A stretch of DNA of 64,000 nucleotides, taken from the NCBI RefSeq assembly GCF_019511605.1, contig NZ_JAEUAV010000008.1, positions 124,001-188,000 of the forward strand, read 5' to 3'. The notes under the pieces are model-generated. The model was not told where the DNA came from. It searched no databases and was given only the letters and a program-made list of their open reading frames with translations. The stretch is from Paraburkholderia phenoliruptrix (GTDB lineage Bacteria > Pseudomonadota > Gammaproteobacteria > Burkholderiales > Burkholderiaceae). The position numbers and the translations under genes are program-made. Of the stretch, positions 45,158 to 54,373 are shown in pieces; the stretch's first letter is position 1; each line of letters starts with the position of its first letter.

Positions 45158-46225
45158 ATGTCCACTCAACCCTTAACCGCCCATCAGTTTCCGACACCCT
45201 GCAAACGATGTGGCGGCGCGCTCTACCGTCAACTCGAATGCTGCCCGTATTGCGGTGCCTTCGACCCGCTCGGCAACGAGGCGCCCGCACGCAGCGCATT
45301 GCACGAGCGCCGCGCAAGCACGCTCGACATGTCGCCACTGCACGACAGCTTCATGGCGCCCACGTTCAGCGAGCCCGACTTCCCCGGCGGCGCGCTGCAC
45401 GCGGGCTTGCATCTGGCACCCACGGCCGCGCTTCACACATCGCCCGCGCCACTCGTCGCGCCCGACACCGCGCTGCTGCCGCTTTCCGACACAGACACAG
45501 ACGCGGACGCAGACGACCTCGCGCCGCGCCCCGGTTTGCGCGTCCGGCACGTGCTGCTCGCGAGCGCAGCGGTTGTCGCCGCGGGCCTGGCGTATGTCGG
45601 CTATGCGCTATTGAGCGAGAGCCGCGATCTGCATTACGGCAGCGGCGAGCAAGCCGCCGAAGCCGCGCAGAACGCGAGAACGGCGACGGGCGCCATCGCA
45701 CGTTACGCGCCTGAGCAGGCGGCCGAGTCGCATCTTGCCGTGGTTCCCGGCAAGTCGACCGGCGCAGGCAGCATGCTCAGCGCCCCGCAGGCAACGCCCG
45801 CAACGGTGCCCATAGCGGTAGCGATCACCGCAGCGAAACCTCGCGCGCCGCAGTTTCACGACGCCGCGCAAGCCCTGCAGGCCGCGCGAACGGCATTCGG
45901 CGTCAACGATCTCAGCGCGGCGCAAGCCGCCCTGTCGGCCGCGCAAGCGCTGCAGCCCGACAACAACGAGGCGCAGACCCTCGCCGCGAGGCTCAAGCCG
46001 TTGGCCGCGCGCCGCGACGCCGCGTTGCTCGCTGCGCAACTGTGCGCCGACCAGCAATCGTGGGCCTGCGCGCGCGAGCATGCGAATGAGGCACTCGCCC
46101 TCGACACGGGCAGTGATCCCGGCAAAACGATTCTCGAGCGCGTGATTCGCGAGACCGGCTGGGCGCCGCTCGACACGCAAAGAGCGACCAGTGCGAAGAG
46201 CGCGAAGCAAGTCGCTGAACAATGA
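45158..46225 (+). CDS. Zinc-ribbon single-pass membrane protein with C-terminal helical repeat region, unknown function
   Basis: A 355-residue protein. The N-terminal zinc ribbon has CKRCGG (Cys15, Cys18) and CCPYCG (Cys29, Cys32). An Asp-rich linker, one transmembrane segment (about 131-151) and a periplasmic region follow; the region ends in an Ala-rich TPR-like stretch (QALQAARTAFGVNDLSAAQA, then RREHANEAL-like helices). I do not recognise a named family. Start ATG 45158 has GGAG ten bases upstream. The TAXI binding-protein gene follows after 64 bases, so the two are probably co-transcribed. Confidence 0.75.
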   Translation: MSTQPLTAHQFPTPCKRCGGALYRQLECCPYCGAFDPLGNEAPARSALHERRASTLDMSPLHDSFMAPTFSEPDFPGGALHAGLHLAPTAALHTSPAPLVAPDTALLPLSDTDTDADADDLAPRPGLRVRHVLLASAAVVAAGLAYVGYALLSESRDLHYGSGEQAAEAAQNARTATGAIARYAPEQAAESHLAVVPGKSTGAGSMLSAPQATPATVPIAVAITAAKPRAPQFHDAAQALQAARTAFGVNDLSAAQAALSAAQALQPDNNEAQTLAARLKPLAARRDAALLAAQLCADQQSWACAREHANEALALDTGSDPGKTILERVIRETGWAPLDTQRATSAKSAKQVAEQ

Positions 46226-46289
46226 TCCGGATTCCGAAGCTAACCGAAATGAACCGGCTTGTGCCAACCTGACCGAACAGGTGCGAACC

Positions 46290-47363
46290 ATGCTGAACAA
46301 ACTTTTGATGGGATGGCTAGGAGCGGCCCTGCTCCTCGTTTCTTCGCCTGGCAGTGCCGAACCCGCGCACTACAAGATAGTGACCGGCCCGGAACGTGGC
46401 ACCTACATCCAGATCGGCCAGGACCTGTCGAAATGGGTGGCGCAACCGGCGGGCATCGATCTGTCCGTGGTCGCATCCAAAGGCTCCGCCGAGAACGTGC
46501 AACGCATGAGATATGAGCCCGGCGTCAAGCTCGCCCTCGTGCAGTCCGACGTCTATCAGGCGTACATCGACATGGCCAATTCCGGCAATCCGGATGCGGG
46601 GACGGCGATTCGTCCGCTGCGTCTCATCATGCCGCTGTATGACGAAGAGATAAACGTCGTGGTGCGCGCGGACTCGCCGCTTAAGACGCTAGGCGACATC
46701 AAGGATAAAACCATCAGCGTCGGCCTGCTCGGCAGCGGCACCGCGCAGTCGGCGACCACGCTCTACCGGTTGATGTTCGGCCAGCCGATTCCCGAACAGA
46801 ACGTCCAGCACCTGAGCAACGAGGACGCGCTCGCCGCGCTGATCGTGAAGAAAGTGGACGTCGCGATTATCGTCGTCGGGCAGCCGGCCAAGCTGTTCAA
46901 CGACATGAATCCGGAACTGTTGCAACAGATCCGTCTGCTCAGAGCGGATCCCGCCGCACCCGAAACGGCCCGCGCAAAGCAGACCTATTTCCCGGCCACC
47001 ATTCGCGCGACCAGTTATCCAAACTGGCTGAAAGAAGATGTCCCTACGCTGACCGTCAAGGCTTTCCTCGTCACCTACGACTATGGCCTGCGCGATACCG
47101 TGGGCAATCTGAACCATTTCGCCGACTCGCTATGCGCGAACTTCGACAATCTGCAGGAACGCGGGCATCCGAAGTGGAAGCAGGTGAAGCTGGAACTGCC
47201 TACGCTCGTGCGCGGCTGGAAATACTATCCGCCTGTCGAGAAGCATTTGCGCGCGTGTCTTGCGAACCGAAGCGCGAGCGTGAACGCGGCGGCGGCGCAG
47301 GTCGCGCAGAAGGCACGCAGCACTTGCTCGAACCAGGAGCGGCTGCTTTTGCTGTGCAAGTGA
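46290..47363 (+). CDS. TAXI-family TRAP solute-binding protein
   Basis: A 357-residue periplasmic protein: signal peptide (LLMGWLGAALLLVSSPGSA), then a TAXI-type domain (YKIVTGPERGTYIQIGQDLS; LALVQSDVYQAY; TISVGLLGSGTAQSA). TAXI proteins normally deliver small acids to a fused TRAP membrane protein. No TRAP membrane gene is next to it; the only TRAP membrane genes in the window are 13 kb away with their own DctP. It may instead sense a ligand for the zinc-ribbon partner. The C-terminus has extra cysteines. Confidence 0.88.
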   Translation: MLNKLLMGWLGAALLLVSSPGSAEPAHYKIVTGPERGTYIQIGQDLSKWVAQPAGIDLSVVASKGSAENVQRMRYEPGVKLALVQSDVYQAYIDMANSGNPDAGTAIRPLRLIMPLYDEEINVVVRADSPLKTLGDIKDKTISVGLLGSGTAQSATTLYRLMFGQPIPEQNVQHLSNEDALAALIVKKVDVAIIVVGQPAKLFNDMNPELLQQIRLLRADPAAPETARAKQTYFPATIRATSYPNWLKEDVPTLTVKAFLVTYDYGLRDTVGNLNHFADSLCANFDNLQERGHPKWKQVKLELPTLVRGWKYYPPVEKHLRACLANRSASVNAAAAQVAQKARSTCSNQERLLLLCK

Positions 47364-47466
47364 TTGGTTGATCGGACAGGTGGTCGGGTGGACGCCCGCA
47401 CAGCGATCCATAGCATACGGACCGATACATCGCAGAAAACCAGCACCGCGACCAAGCCGACCGCCG

Positions 47467-48903
47467 TCACACGCGCGCGCTGCGCATCGCGGCGCTCTCC
47501 ATGGCCCGCTGCAAGGTCTCGTACACCTTGGGCCGATTGCATTGCGACACGTTAAAGCGCAGGTAACTCGCAGCGGACTGCGACACGCTGAACACATTGC
47601 CGGGCGCCAACACGACATTCGCGCCCAACGCGTGACGCGCGATCTCGGCGGCATCGAGCGAATCGGGTAGACGCGCCCACACGAACATGCCCGCGCGCGG
47701 CCGGGTCCAGACGTCAAGTCCGGCATAGCCGAGGCGCCGCATCGTCTCGCCCATCGCATCGGCAAGCTTCGCGCGCATCGACTCCAGATGGCGCCGGTAC
47801 GTGCCGTCCACCAGCAGCCGATGCACGACACTCGCGCTCAGTTGCCCGTTGCCGAACGATGTCGCGAGTTTCAGGTCGGTCAGCGGCTCGATCCATTCGG
47901 CGCGTGCAGCGATGTAGCCGCAACGCGCCGCCGCGGACAGCGTTTTCGAGAAGCTGCCGATGGACACCACTCGCGCGAGCCCGTCGAAGGCCGCCAGACG
48001 CGGTGCCGCTTCGTCCTCGAAGTCGGCGAAGATATCGTCTTCCACGACCAGCAGATCGTGCTCGCCTGCGAGCTTCAGCAGCCGATGTGCGACGGCCGGC
48101 GCAAGCGTCGCGCCGGTCGGGTTATGAATCGCGCAATTGGTCACATAAAGCCGTGGACGGTGCTCGATCAGTGCCCGCTCGAAGGCAGCGAGATCCGGAC
48201 CGGACGGCGTATAAGGCACGCCCACGATACGCGCACGGTGCGCTCGCAGCAGCGCCTGGAAGTTGAAGTAGCACGGATCGTCGATCAACACCGTGTCGCC
48301 CGGTTCGAGCAGGAAACGGCACACCAGGTCGAGAGCGTGGGTGCCGCCGTCGGTCAGCATGATCTGCTCGGGCGGCGCCTCCACGCCGTGCTGCGCAAGC
48401 CGCCAGGCAAGCTGTTGACGCAGCGCGGGCAAGCCGTACGGGTTCGCGTAATCGGCGAGCGGCGACTGCGGATCGCGCGCTACCGCCCGCAGCGCGCGGC
48501 GCACGCCGTCCTCGGGGAGCCACGACGCCGGCATCCAGCCGCAACCCGGCTTGAGCACCTTCTGGCTCGACTGCAACGACTGGCGCGTGAGCCACAGCGG
48601 ATCGACCTCGCGATCGAGACGCGGCCCAAGATCGGCAAGCGCGAGCGGCGGCGCATGGCCCGACACGAAAAAGCCCGAGCCGCGCCGCGCGACAATCACG
48701 CCCTCCGCCACGAGCCGGTCGTAGGCCTCCACGACCGTCGACTTCGACACGCCAAGCGCGTCCGTCATCATGCGGATGGACGGCACACGCGCGCCGGGCA
48801 TCAGCGAGCGGCTGGCAATGCGTTCGCGCAGATTGTCCATGACAATGCCGACCCGCGTGCCCTGCGCTTGATCGATCGGCCGGCTCTGACCACTCTCGCC
48901 CAT
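47467..48903 (-). CDS. MocR/GabR-type regulator (GntR HTH fused to aminotransferase domain)
   Basis: A 478-residue protein with a GntR winged helix at the N-terminus (about 18-85, ALGVSKSTVVEAYDRLVAEG) and a class I aminotransferase-like domain with the pyridoxal-phosphate lysine in SIGSFSKTLS. Known role: PLP-dependent transcription control, usually of a divergent gene. The divergent gene is an EamA transporter. Start ATG 48903, with AAGGAG upstream; the longer frame towards 49446 is a shadow of the transporter gene. Confidence 0.9.
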   Translation of the reverse strand: MGESGQSRPIDQAQGTRVGIVMDNLRERIASRSLMPGARVPSIRMMTDALGVSKSTVVEAYDRLVAEGVIVARRGSGFFVSGHAPPLALADLGPRLDREVDPLWLTRQSLQSSQKVLKPGCGWMPASWLPEDGVRRALRAVARDPQSPLADYANPYGLPALRQQLAWRLAQHGVEAPPEQIMLTDGGTHALDLVCRFLLEPGDTVLIDDPCYFNFQALLRAHRARIVGVPYTPSGPDLAAFERALIEHRPRLYVTNCAIHNPTGATLAPAVAHRLLKLAGEHDLLVVEDDIFADFEDEAAPRLAAFDGLARVVSIGSFSKTLSAAARCGYIAARAEWIEPLTDLKLATSFGNGQLSASVVHRLLVDGTYRRHLESMRAKLADAMGETMRRLGYAGLDVWTRPRAGMFVWARLPDSLDAAEIARHALGANVVLAPGNVFSVSQSAASYLRFNVSQCNRPKVYETLQRAMESAAMRSARV

Positions 48904-48904
48904 C

Positions 48905-48946
48905 TGTACTGCTCCTTCGTCGGTACAGTTTGCATGAATTGTACTG
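48905..48946. promoter_or_regulatory. TGTAC repeat boxes in the MocR-EamA intergenic region
   Basis: Three copies of (C/T)TGTAC(T/C)G occur: TGTACTG at 48905 and 48940 as direct repeats 35 bases apart, and an inverted copy (CGGTACAG) at 48921-48928 between them. MocR regulators bind repeated boxes in such divergent regions, so these are candidate sites. Confidence 0.5.
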
Positions 48947-49018
48947 ATGCGTAGCTTAACCTTTCCGCAACGGAAGCGGATGCTATACGCTTCTTTTCGA
49001 CATGTACCGACCTTCCCG

Positions 49019-49906
49019 ATGGACAAGACGACGAACGGCTGGCTGAGCGGACTAATAGGCGTATTGATTTTCAGCGGCTCGCTGCCGGCCACCCGCATTG
49101 CCGTGCAAGGACTCGATCCGGTGTTCCTCACGGTCGCGCGCGCAACCATTGCGGGCACGCTGGGCCTTGCGCTGCTCCTCGTGTTCCGCGAGGCGCGGCC
49201 CGCGTGGCGCGATGTCGTTCCGCTCGTGGTGGTCGCGCTCGGCGTGGTGGTCGGCTTCCCGCTGTTGACGGCGCTTGCGTTGCGCCACGTGAGTTCGGCG
49301 CACGCTATCGTCTTCGTCGGCTTGCTGCCGCTGGCCACCGCGATCTTCGGCGTGCTGCGCGGCGGCGAGCGCCCGCAGGCAGCGTTCTGGTTGTTCTCGG
49401 CGCTCGGCAGCGGCGCGGTGGTCGCGTTCGCGATGCGGCACGGCATCGACGCGTCCCCGGTCGGCGACGCGCTGATGCTCGCCGCAATCGTCGCGTGCGG
49501 GCTCGGTTATGCGGAAGGCGCGCGGCTCTCGCGGCATCTCGGCGGCTGGCAGGTCATTTCGTGGGCGCTGGTGCTGTCGCTTCCCGTCATGCTTCCGCTC
49601 GCGTGGTGGACCCGGCCCGCCTCGTTCGAGGGCATCAGCCACGCAGCGCTGTGGGGACTCGCTTACGTGTCGCTGTTCAGCATGCTGATCGGCTTCGTGT
49701 TCTGGTATCGCGGGCTAGCGCTCGGCGGGATAGCGGGCGTCGGCCAGTTGCAATTGCTGCAGCCGTTTTTCGGCCTGCTGCTCGCGGGACTGCTGCTGCA
49801 CGAACAGGTGCCGCCTTCGATGATCGCGGTCACCGTCGCGGTGGTGGCCTGCGTGGCGGGGGCCCGCCGCTTCTCGAAAGCGGCGCCCGCGCGGCCCGCC
49901 AGTTGA
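49019..49906 (+). CDS. EamA/DMT-family transporter
   Basis: A 295-residue membrane protein with ten predicted spans in two EamA repeats (FSGSLPATRIAVQGLDPVFL; LGLRHVSSAHA-type motif, here LALRHVSSAHAIVF). Family role: export of amino acids or metabolites. Divergent from a MocR regulator, which often controls transporters or enzymes of amine and PLP-related metabolites. Start ATG 49019 (MDKTTNGWLSG). Confidence 0.9.
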   Translation: MDKTTNGWLSGLIGVLIFSGSLPATRIAVQGLDPVFLTVARATIAGTLGLALLLVFREARPAWRDVVPLVVVALGVVVGFPLLTALALRHVSSAHAIVFVGLLPLATAIFGVLRGGERPQAAFWLFSALGSGAVVAFAMRHGIDASPVGDALMLAAIVACGLGYAEGARLSRHLGGWQVISWALVLSLPVMLPLAWWTRPASFEGISHAALWGLAYVSLFSMLIGFVFWYRGLALGGIAGVGQLQLLQPFFGLLLAGLLLHEQVPPSMIAVTVAVVACVAGARRFSKAAPARPAS

Positions 49907-50029
49907 TCCGCGCGACGGCTGCGTCGCAAGGACTTATTGGCCGGCTTCAAATTTGCGCGCGCTGCAGGCATAGTCGAAGGTATCGTCGGACAACCGATAC
50001 CGCGGCCAAGACCGCACCTGGACTACCTG

Positions 50030-50584
50030 ATGAGTACAACCCGCCCTGCCCCCGCTCCCGCGCTGATTCGCGACGCGACCGAAGCCGACCTGCCCGCCAT
50101 CCAGGCCATCTACGCGCATCATGTGCTGACCGGCGTCGCGTCGTTCGAGGAGGTCCCGCCTTGCGTCGACGAGTTGCGAGCCCGGCTCACGTCGGTGCGC
50201 AGTCATGGACTGCCGTACATGGTCGCGGAGATCGACGGCGAGGTCACGGGCTATTGCTACGCGACGCCATACCGCCCCCGCGCCGCGTATCGCCACACCA
50301 TTGAAGACTCGATCTACGTGAGCGACGCTTATCGCGGGCGGGGTCTTGGCCGCATGCTGCTGCAGGCGCTGATCGAGCGATGCGAAGCCGGCCCCTGGCG
50401 CCAGATGGTCGCCGTCATTGCGGACGGCGGCAGCGGCGGATCGCTGTCGCTGCACACACAGTCTGGTTTCGAACTGACCGGCACCTTGAAAGCCGTGGGT
50501 TTCAAACACGGCCGCTGGCTCGATACGACGCTCATGCAAAGGACCTTGGGCAGCGGTTGCTCGACACCGCCGTCGCAGGACTGA
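50030..50584 (+). CDS. GNAT-family N-acetyltransferase (phosphinothricin acetyltransferase-like)
   Basis: A 184-residue GNAT enzyme with IRDATEADLPAIQAIYAHHV and the acetyl-CoA loop YRGRGLGRMLLQALI. Late HTQSGFELTGTLKAVGFKHG matches the Pat/Bar-like group, which acetylates phosphinothricin or methionine sulfoximine-like amines. Exact substrate unknown. Start ATG 50030. Confidence 0.88.
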   Translation: MSTTRPAPAPALIRDATEADLPAIQAIYAHHVLTGVASFEEVPPCVDELRARLTSVRSHGLPYMVAEIDGEVTGYCYATPYRPRAAYRHTIEDSIYVSDAYRGRGLGRMLLQALIERCEAGPWRQMVAVIADGGSGGSLSLHTQSGFELTGTLKAVGFKHGRWLDTTLMQRTLGSGCSTPPSQD

Positions 50585-50674
50585 AAGCAGCGCGCTTGAG
50601 CGGCGCCGCGACGGTGGGCCATGACGGTGCGCCGCGATGGTCGGCCAAGAAGGCAGCGCGGTAAAATCGCCGAC

Positions 50675-51565
50675 ATGCCCAACACGCCGCCCCGCACCCC
50701 GCCCGCGCCGGACACTCCGAGCACGCCGACCGACACACCCACCGGCATGCCGACCGGCGCCTTGCCGCGCAACGAATACACCGTCGACGAACTCGCGCGC
50801 GTGACCGATACGACGGTGCGCAACGTACGCGCGTATCAGGATCGCGGCCTGCTCGCGCCGCCTGAAAAGCGTGGCCGCGTGGGCGTGTACGACGACACGC
50901 ATGTGTCGCGTCTGAAGCTGATCAATCATCTGCTCGCACGCGGCTACACGCTCGCGAACATCCAGGATCTGATCAAGGCCGTTGACGAGGGTCACGATCT
51001 TCGCTCGATTCTCGGCCTGGAGACGGCGATCGGCGGACGCTGGTCGCGCGAGCATCCACGAAAATATTCCCTCATCGAGCTGCTGCAAATGTTCGGCGAC
51101 AAGGCCTCGCCGGCCGCGCTCACCAAGGCCGTCGAGCTCGGTCTGCTCGAACGCGACGGTCTGTCGTTCGTCTCCGGCAGTCCCACGGCTCTCGCCGCAG
51201 GCGCGACGCTCGCCAAGGAAGGCATTCCGCTTGCCGATCTGCTCGAAGCCGTCGGCACCGCGCGGCCTCATTTCAACGCGGTGGCGAAGGCGCTGGTGGA
51301 TCTGGTGGTCCGTCAACTGGACCGCTACGACGCGGATGCATTGCCGCCGCCCGCCGACGTGCCCGCCCTCGTCGACGCGATCTGGCGCGTTCGGCCACTG
51401 GCAATGGTGCTCGTCGAAAGCGAAATGAACCGCGCGCTGGAAGAAGCGTCCGGCGATTATCTGGGCGATCGCGTCGCGGCCATCATGGCCAAAAAACTTG
51501 GCGAGTCTGCTGCGAACCCTTCCACACCACGCGCCGCCGGCCGGAAGAAACCGTCAAAGCAGTGA
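50675..51565 (+). CDS. MerR-family transcriptional regulator
   Basis: A 296-residue protein: Pro/Thr-rich tail of 30 residues, MerR winged helix (YTVDELARVTDTTVRNVRAY; RGRVGVYDDTHVSRL), then a long C-terminal effector region of about 190 residues without the Cys pattern of metal sensors. It sits 168 bases before the flavin monooxygenase operon on the same strand and is its most likely regulator. Confidence 0.85.
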   Translation: MPNTPPRTPPAPDTPSTPTDTPTGMPTGALPRNEYTVDELARVTDTTVRNVRAYQDRGLLAPPEKRGRVGVYDDTHVSRLKLINHLLARGYTLANIQDLIKAVDEGHDLRSILGLETAIGGRWSREHPRKYSLIELLQMFGDKASPAALTKAVELGLLERDGLSFVSGSPTALAAGATLAKEGIPLADLLEAVGTARPHFNAVAKALVDLVVRQLDRYDADALPPPADVPALVDAIWRVRPLAMVLVESEMNRALEEASGDYLGDRVAAIMAKKLGESAANPSTPRAAGRKKPSKQ

Positions 51566-51628
51566 GTCCACGCGCCGGTTTGCGTGCCTCGACGCAATCC
51601 TCAAGCACGCAATCCAACGCGGCCCTGC

Positions 51629-51702
51629 TCTAGAGTGGCGCATCTAGAAGCCCGCTTGCGCCGTCCGTCCTGACCTTCTATCGTTACATCACTCAATGTA
51701 AC
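51629..51702. promoter_or_regulatory. Two palindromic candidate operators upstream of the monooxygenase operon
   Basis: TCTAGA-N8-TCTAGA (51629-51648) and GTTACAT-N6-ATGTAAC (51683-51702, perfect 7-bp arms) lie in the 167-base gap between the MerR gene and the monooxygenase start. A regulator such as the adjacent MerR protein could bind either. Confidence 0.55.
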
Positions 51703-51732
51703 AGTTAAGAGCGTCAAAAAGGAGACGGCCGG

Positions 51733-53340
51733 ATGAATGCACGCATGCCCCTCGACGCCGCCGCCAAACGCGCGTCTGCTCCTCTCGAGACCGACATTGC
51801 CATTATTGGGACCGGCTTTGCGGGCCTCGGCATGGCGATTCGCTTGCGGCAAGCCGGCTTGACCGATTTTATCGTTGCGGAGAAAGCCGATTCCGTCGGC
51901 GGCACGTGGCGCGACAATCACTACCCCGGCTGCGCATGCGACGTGCAATCGCACGTCTATTCGTTTTCGTTTGCGCCGAATCCTCGCTGGACACGCATGT
52001 TCGCGCGCCAACCCGAGATTCGCGCATATCTCGAAGACTGCGCGCGGCGCTTTGGCGTTCAGAGCCACCTGCGTTTCGGTCATGAACTGGCAAGCGCGGT
52101 ATACGACGACGCACGCCACCGCTGGCATCTCAAGTTTGCCAATGGACAACAGTGGTCGGCGCGCGTGCTGATCTCGGCGATGGGCGGCCTCTCGCGCGCG
52201 GCGCTGCCCGACATTCCCGGCATCGACACGTTCAAAGGCCGGGCGTTCCATTCGCAGCACTGGGACCACGCGTATGCACTCGACGGAAAACGCGTGGCCG
52301 TGATCGGCACCGGCGCGAGCGCCATCCAGTTCGTGCCGCAAATCGCGCCGCGCGTGGCGCACCTCACGCTGTTCCAGCGCACGCCGCCGTGGATCATGCC
52401 GAAGGCCGACCGCGCGGTGCGTCCCTACGAACAGTGGCTATTCCGGCACCTGCCGTTCACGCAGAAAATCATGCGTTCGGCGCTGTACTGCATGCTGGAA
52501 TCGCGCGCGCTGGGGTTCGCGATTCATCCCTCGCTGATGAAAACCGCGCAAAAAGCCGCTGAGCGGCATTTACGCCGCCAGGTGCGCGACCCGCAACTGC
52601 GCGCAACACTCACGCCGGACTACACGATGGGCTGCAAGCGCGTTCTGATCTCGAACGACTACTATCCCGCCCTCACGCGTGCGAATGTAGAGGTGACCAC
52701 GAGCTCGATCGTGCGCATCGAAGACGACGCAGTAATCACGAGCGACGGCGTGCGTCATCAGGCCGACTGCCTGATCTTCGGCACCGGCTTCCAGGTCGCG
52801 GATCCGTTCCCGCGAGGCGTGGTGCTCGGCCGCGGCGGCGTGGATATTGTCGATACATGGCGTGACGGCGCGCATGCGTACCTTGGCACCACATTGCCTG
52901 GCTATCCGAACTTTTTCATGATCGTCGGTCCGAATACCGGCCTCGGGCATAACTCGATGGTGTTCATGATCGAATCACAAGTCGAATACATTCTGCGCGC
53001 GCTGAAGACGATGCAAAGCGAAAGGGCCGAGGCCATCGAGGTTCGCCCCCAGGTGGAGCACGCTTACAACCAGCAGATCCAGCAAAAACTCGGCCGCGCA
53101 ATCTGGTCCACGGGCGGCTGCAAAAGCTGGTATCTCGATCCGCGAACCGGCAAGAACACCACGCTGTGGCCCGGCTTTGCCTACCGGTTCCGCCAGGCAA
53201 CCAGCACCTTCAGCATGGACGACTACTTCGCTTATTCGCCGGCGCCGCAGGCCGCGACCACGCAGGCCGCAGCACCGCACACTGCGCGCGTGCACGGCAA
53301 CGCAGCGGCGGCTGAGTCTGCGTCAGCGGAGGCGAACTGA
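51733..53340 (+). CDS. Flavin-containing monooxygenase, Baeyer-Villiger type
   Basis: A 535-residue flavoprotein with FAD motif GTGFAG (26-31), NADPH motif GTGASA (192-197) and, between them, the Baeyer-Villiger fingerprint FKGRAFHSQHWD (167-178, FxGxxxHxxxW). Reaction type: NADPH and O2-dependent insertion of oxygen next to a carbonyl, or heteroatom oxidation, in the cytoplasm. Substrate unknown. It is first of a four-gene operon with an SDR, a PF10118 protein and an alpha/beta hydrolase. A GGAGA site precedes the ATG by about eight bases. The last 40 residues are Ala-rich. Confidence 0.92.
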   Translation: MNARMPLDAAAKRASAPLETDIAIIGTGFAGLGMAIRLRQAGLTDFIVAEKADSVGGTWRDNHYPGCACDVQSHVYSFSFAPNPRWTRMFARQPEIRAYLEDCARRFGVQSHLRFGHELASAVYDDARHRWHLKFANGQQWSARVLISAMGGLSRAALPDIPGIDTFKGRAFHSQHWDHAYALDGKRVAVIGTGASAIQFVPQIAPRVAHLTLFQRTPPWIMPKADRAVRPYEQWLFRHLPFTQKIMRSALYCMLESRALGFAIHPSLMKTAQKAAERHLRRQVRDPQLRATLTPDYTMGCKRVLISNDYYPALTRANVEVTTSSIVRIEDDAVITSDGVRHQADCLIFGTGFQVADPFPRGVVLGRGGVDIVDTWRDGAHAYLGTTLPGYPNFFMIVGPNTGLGHNSMVFMIESQVEYILRALKTMQSERAEAIEVRPQVEHAYNQQIQQKLGRAIWSTGGCKSWYLDPRTGKNTTLWPGFAYRFRQATSTFSMDDYFAYSPAPQAATTQAAAPHTARVHGNAAAAESASAEAN

Positions 53341-53388
53341 AACACGCATAACGACAAGGCAGTTCAGAGAGGACAGGAGATAAAACCA

Positions 53389-54297
53389 ATGAAGCATTTC
53401 ACCGATAAGGTAGCCGCAATCACCGGCGCAGGTTCAGGCATGGGGCGCTCGCTCGCGATACGGCTCGCGCGCGAAGGTTGTCATCTCGCGCTCGCCGACC
53501 GGAACGCGACGAGCCTCGAGGAGACCGCCCGACTCGCGCAGGCGGCGGCGCCGCATACCGTCGGGGCCCCGCTTCTCATCACCACGGCCGTCTTCGACGT
53601 ATCGGAGCGCAATGCAATGTTCGCGTGGGCCGCCGAGACTGCCCGGGAGCATAGGCGCGTGAACCTCGTCTTCAACAATGCCGGGGTCGCGCTCTCGAGC
53701 ACCATTGAAGGCATGGACTACGCGGATCTCGAATGGATCGTCGGCATCAACTTCTGGGGTGTCGTGCATGGCACGAAGGCATTTTTGCCCTATCTGAAGG
53801 CGTCGGGCGAAGGCCATATCGTCAATACATCGAGCGTGTTCGGTCTTTTCGCGCAGCCCGGCATGAGCGGCTACAACGCGACCAAGTTCGCGGTGCGCGG
53901 CTTTACTGAAGCGTTGCGCCAGGAACTCGACCTGATGAAATGCGGCGTGTCGGCAACCTGCGTGCATCCGGGCGGCATTCGAACCAGCATCGCACAGTCG
54001 AGCCGCATTGCGCCCAACATGGTGGGCTTCATGCTCGAAAACGAACAGCAAGGTAAGGACGACTTCGAGAAATTCTTTATCACCACCGCCGACGAAGCTG
54101 CCCGCGTGATTCTCGATGGCGTGCGCAAAAACAGACGGCGTGTATTGATCGGCCGCGATGCACGGGCCGCCGACTGGCTCGCGCGCACGCTGCCCGCCGC
54201 CTATCAGGCACTGGTCGTGCTGCAAACCCGACGCATGAAGCGCATCGCGGAGAAGCGCGCACGGCGTGCAGCGGACCTGCCGGGCAAGCGTGCCTGA
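53389..54297 (+). CDS. Short-chain dehydrogenase/reductase
   Basis: A 302-residue SDR: cofactor motif TGAGSGMG (13-20), NNAG (about 103-106) and catalytic YNATK with upstream serine (NTSSVFG). The C-terminal 50 residues are basic, as in membrane-associated SDRs. Likely role: oxidation of an alcohol or reduction of a ketone in the same pathway as the monooxygenase 48 bases upstream. Confidence 0.92.
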   Translation: MKHFTDKVAAITGAGSGMGRSLAIRLAREGCHLALADRNATSLEETARLAQAAAPHTVGAPLLITTAVFDVSERNAMFAWAAETAREHRRVNLVFNNAGVALSSTIEGMDYADLEWIVGINFWGVVHGTKAFLPYLKASGEGHIVNTSSVFGLFAQPGMSGYNATKFAVRGFTEALRQELDLMKCGVSATCVHPGGIRTSIAQSSRIAPNMVGFMLENEQQGKDDFEKFFITTADEAARVILDGVRKNRRRVLIGRDARAADWLARTLPAAYQALVVLQTRRMKRIAEKRARRAADLPGKRA

Positions 54298-54373
54298 TGC
54301 AACGCGCCGCTGCACGTGTTGCATGCAGTCGCAACGGTTTCAGGAATTCAGAAGACCCGAAAGGAGAAAGGCC

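Noticed and set aside
48904..49446. N-terminal extension of the MocR gene to 49446
   Set aside because: It runs antisense through the EamA gene and precedes a well-formed MocR start with an AAGGAG site.
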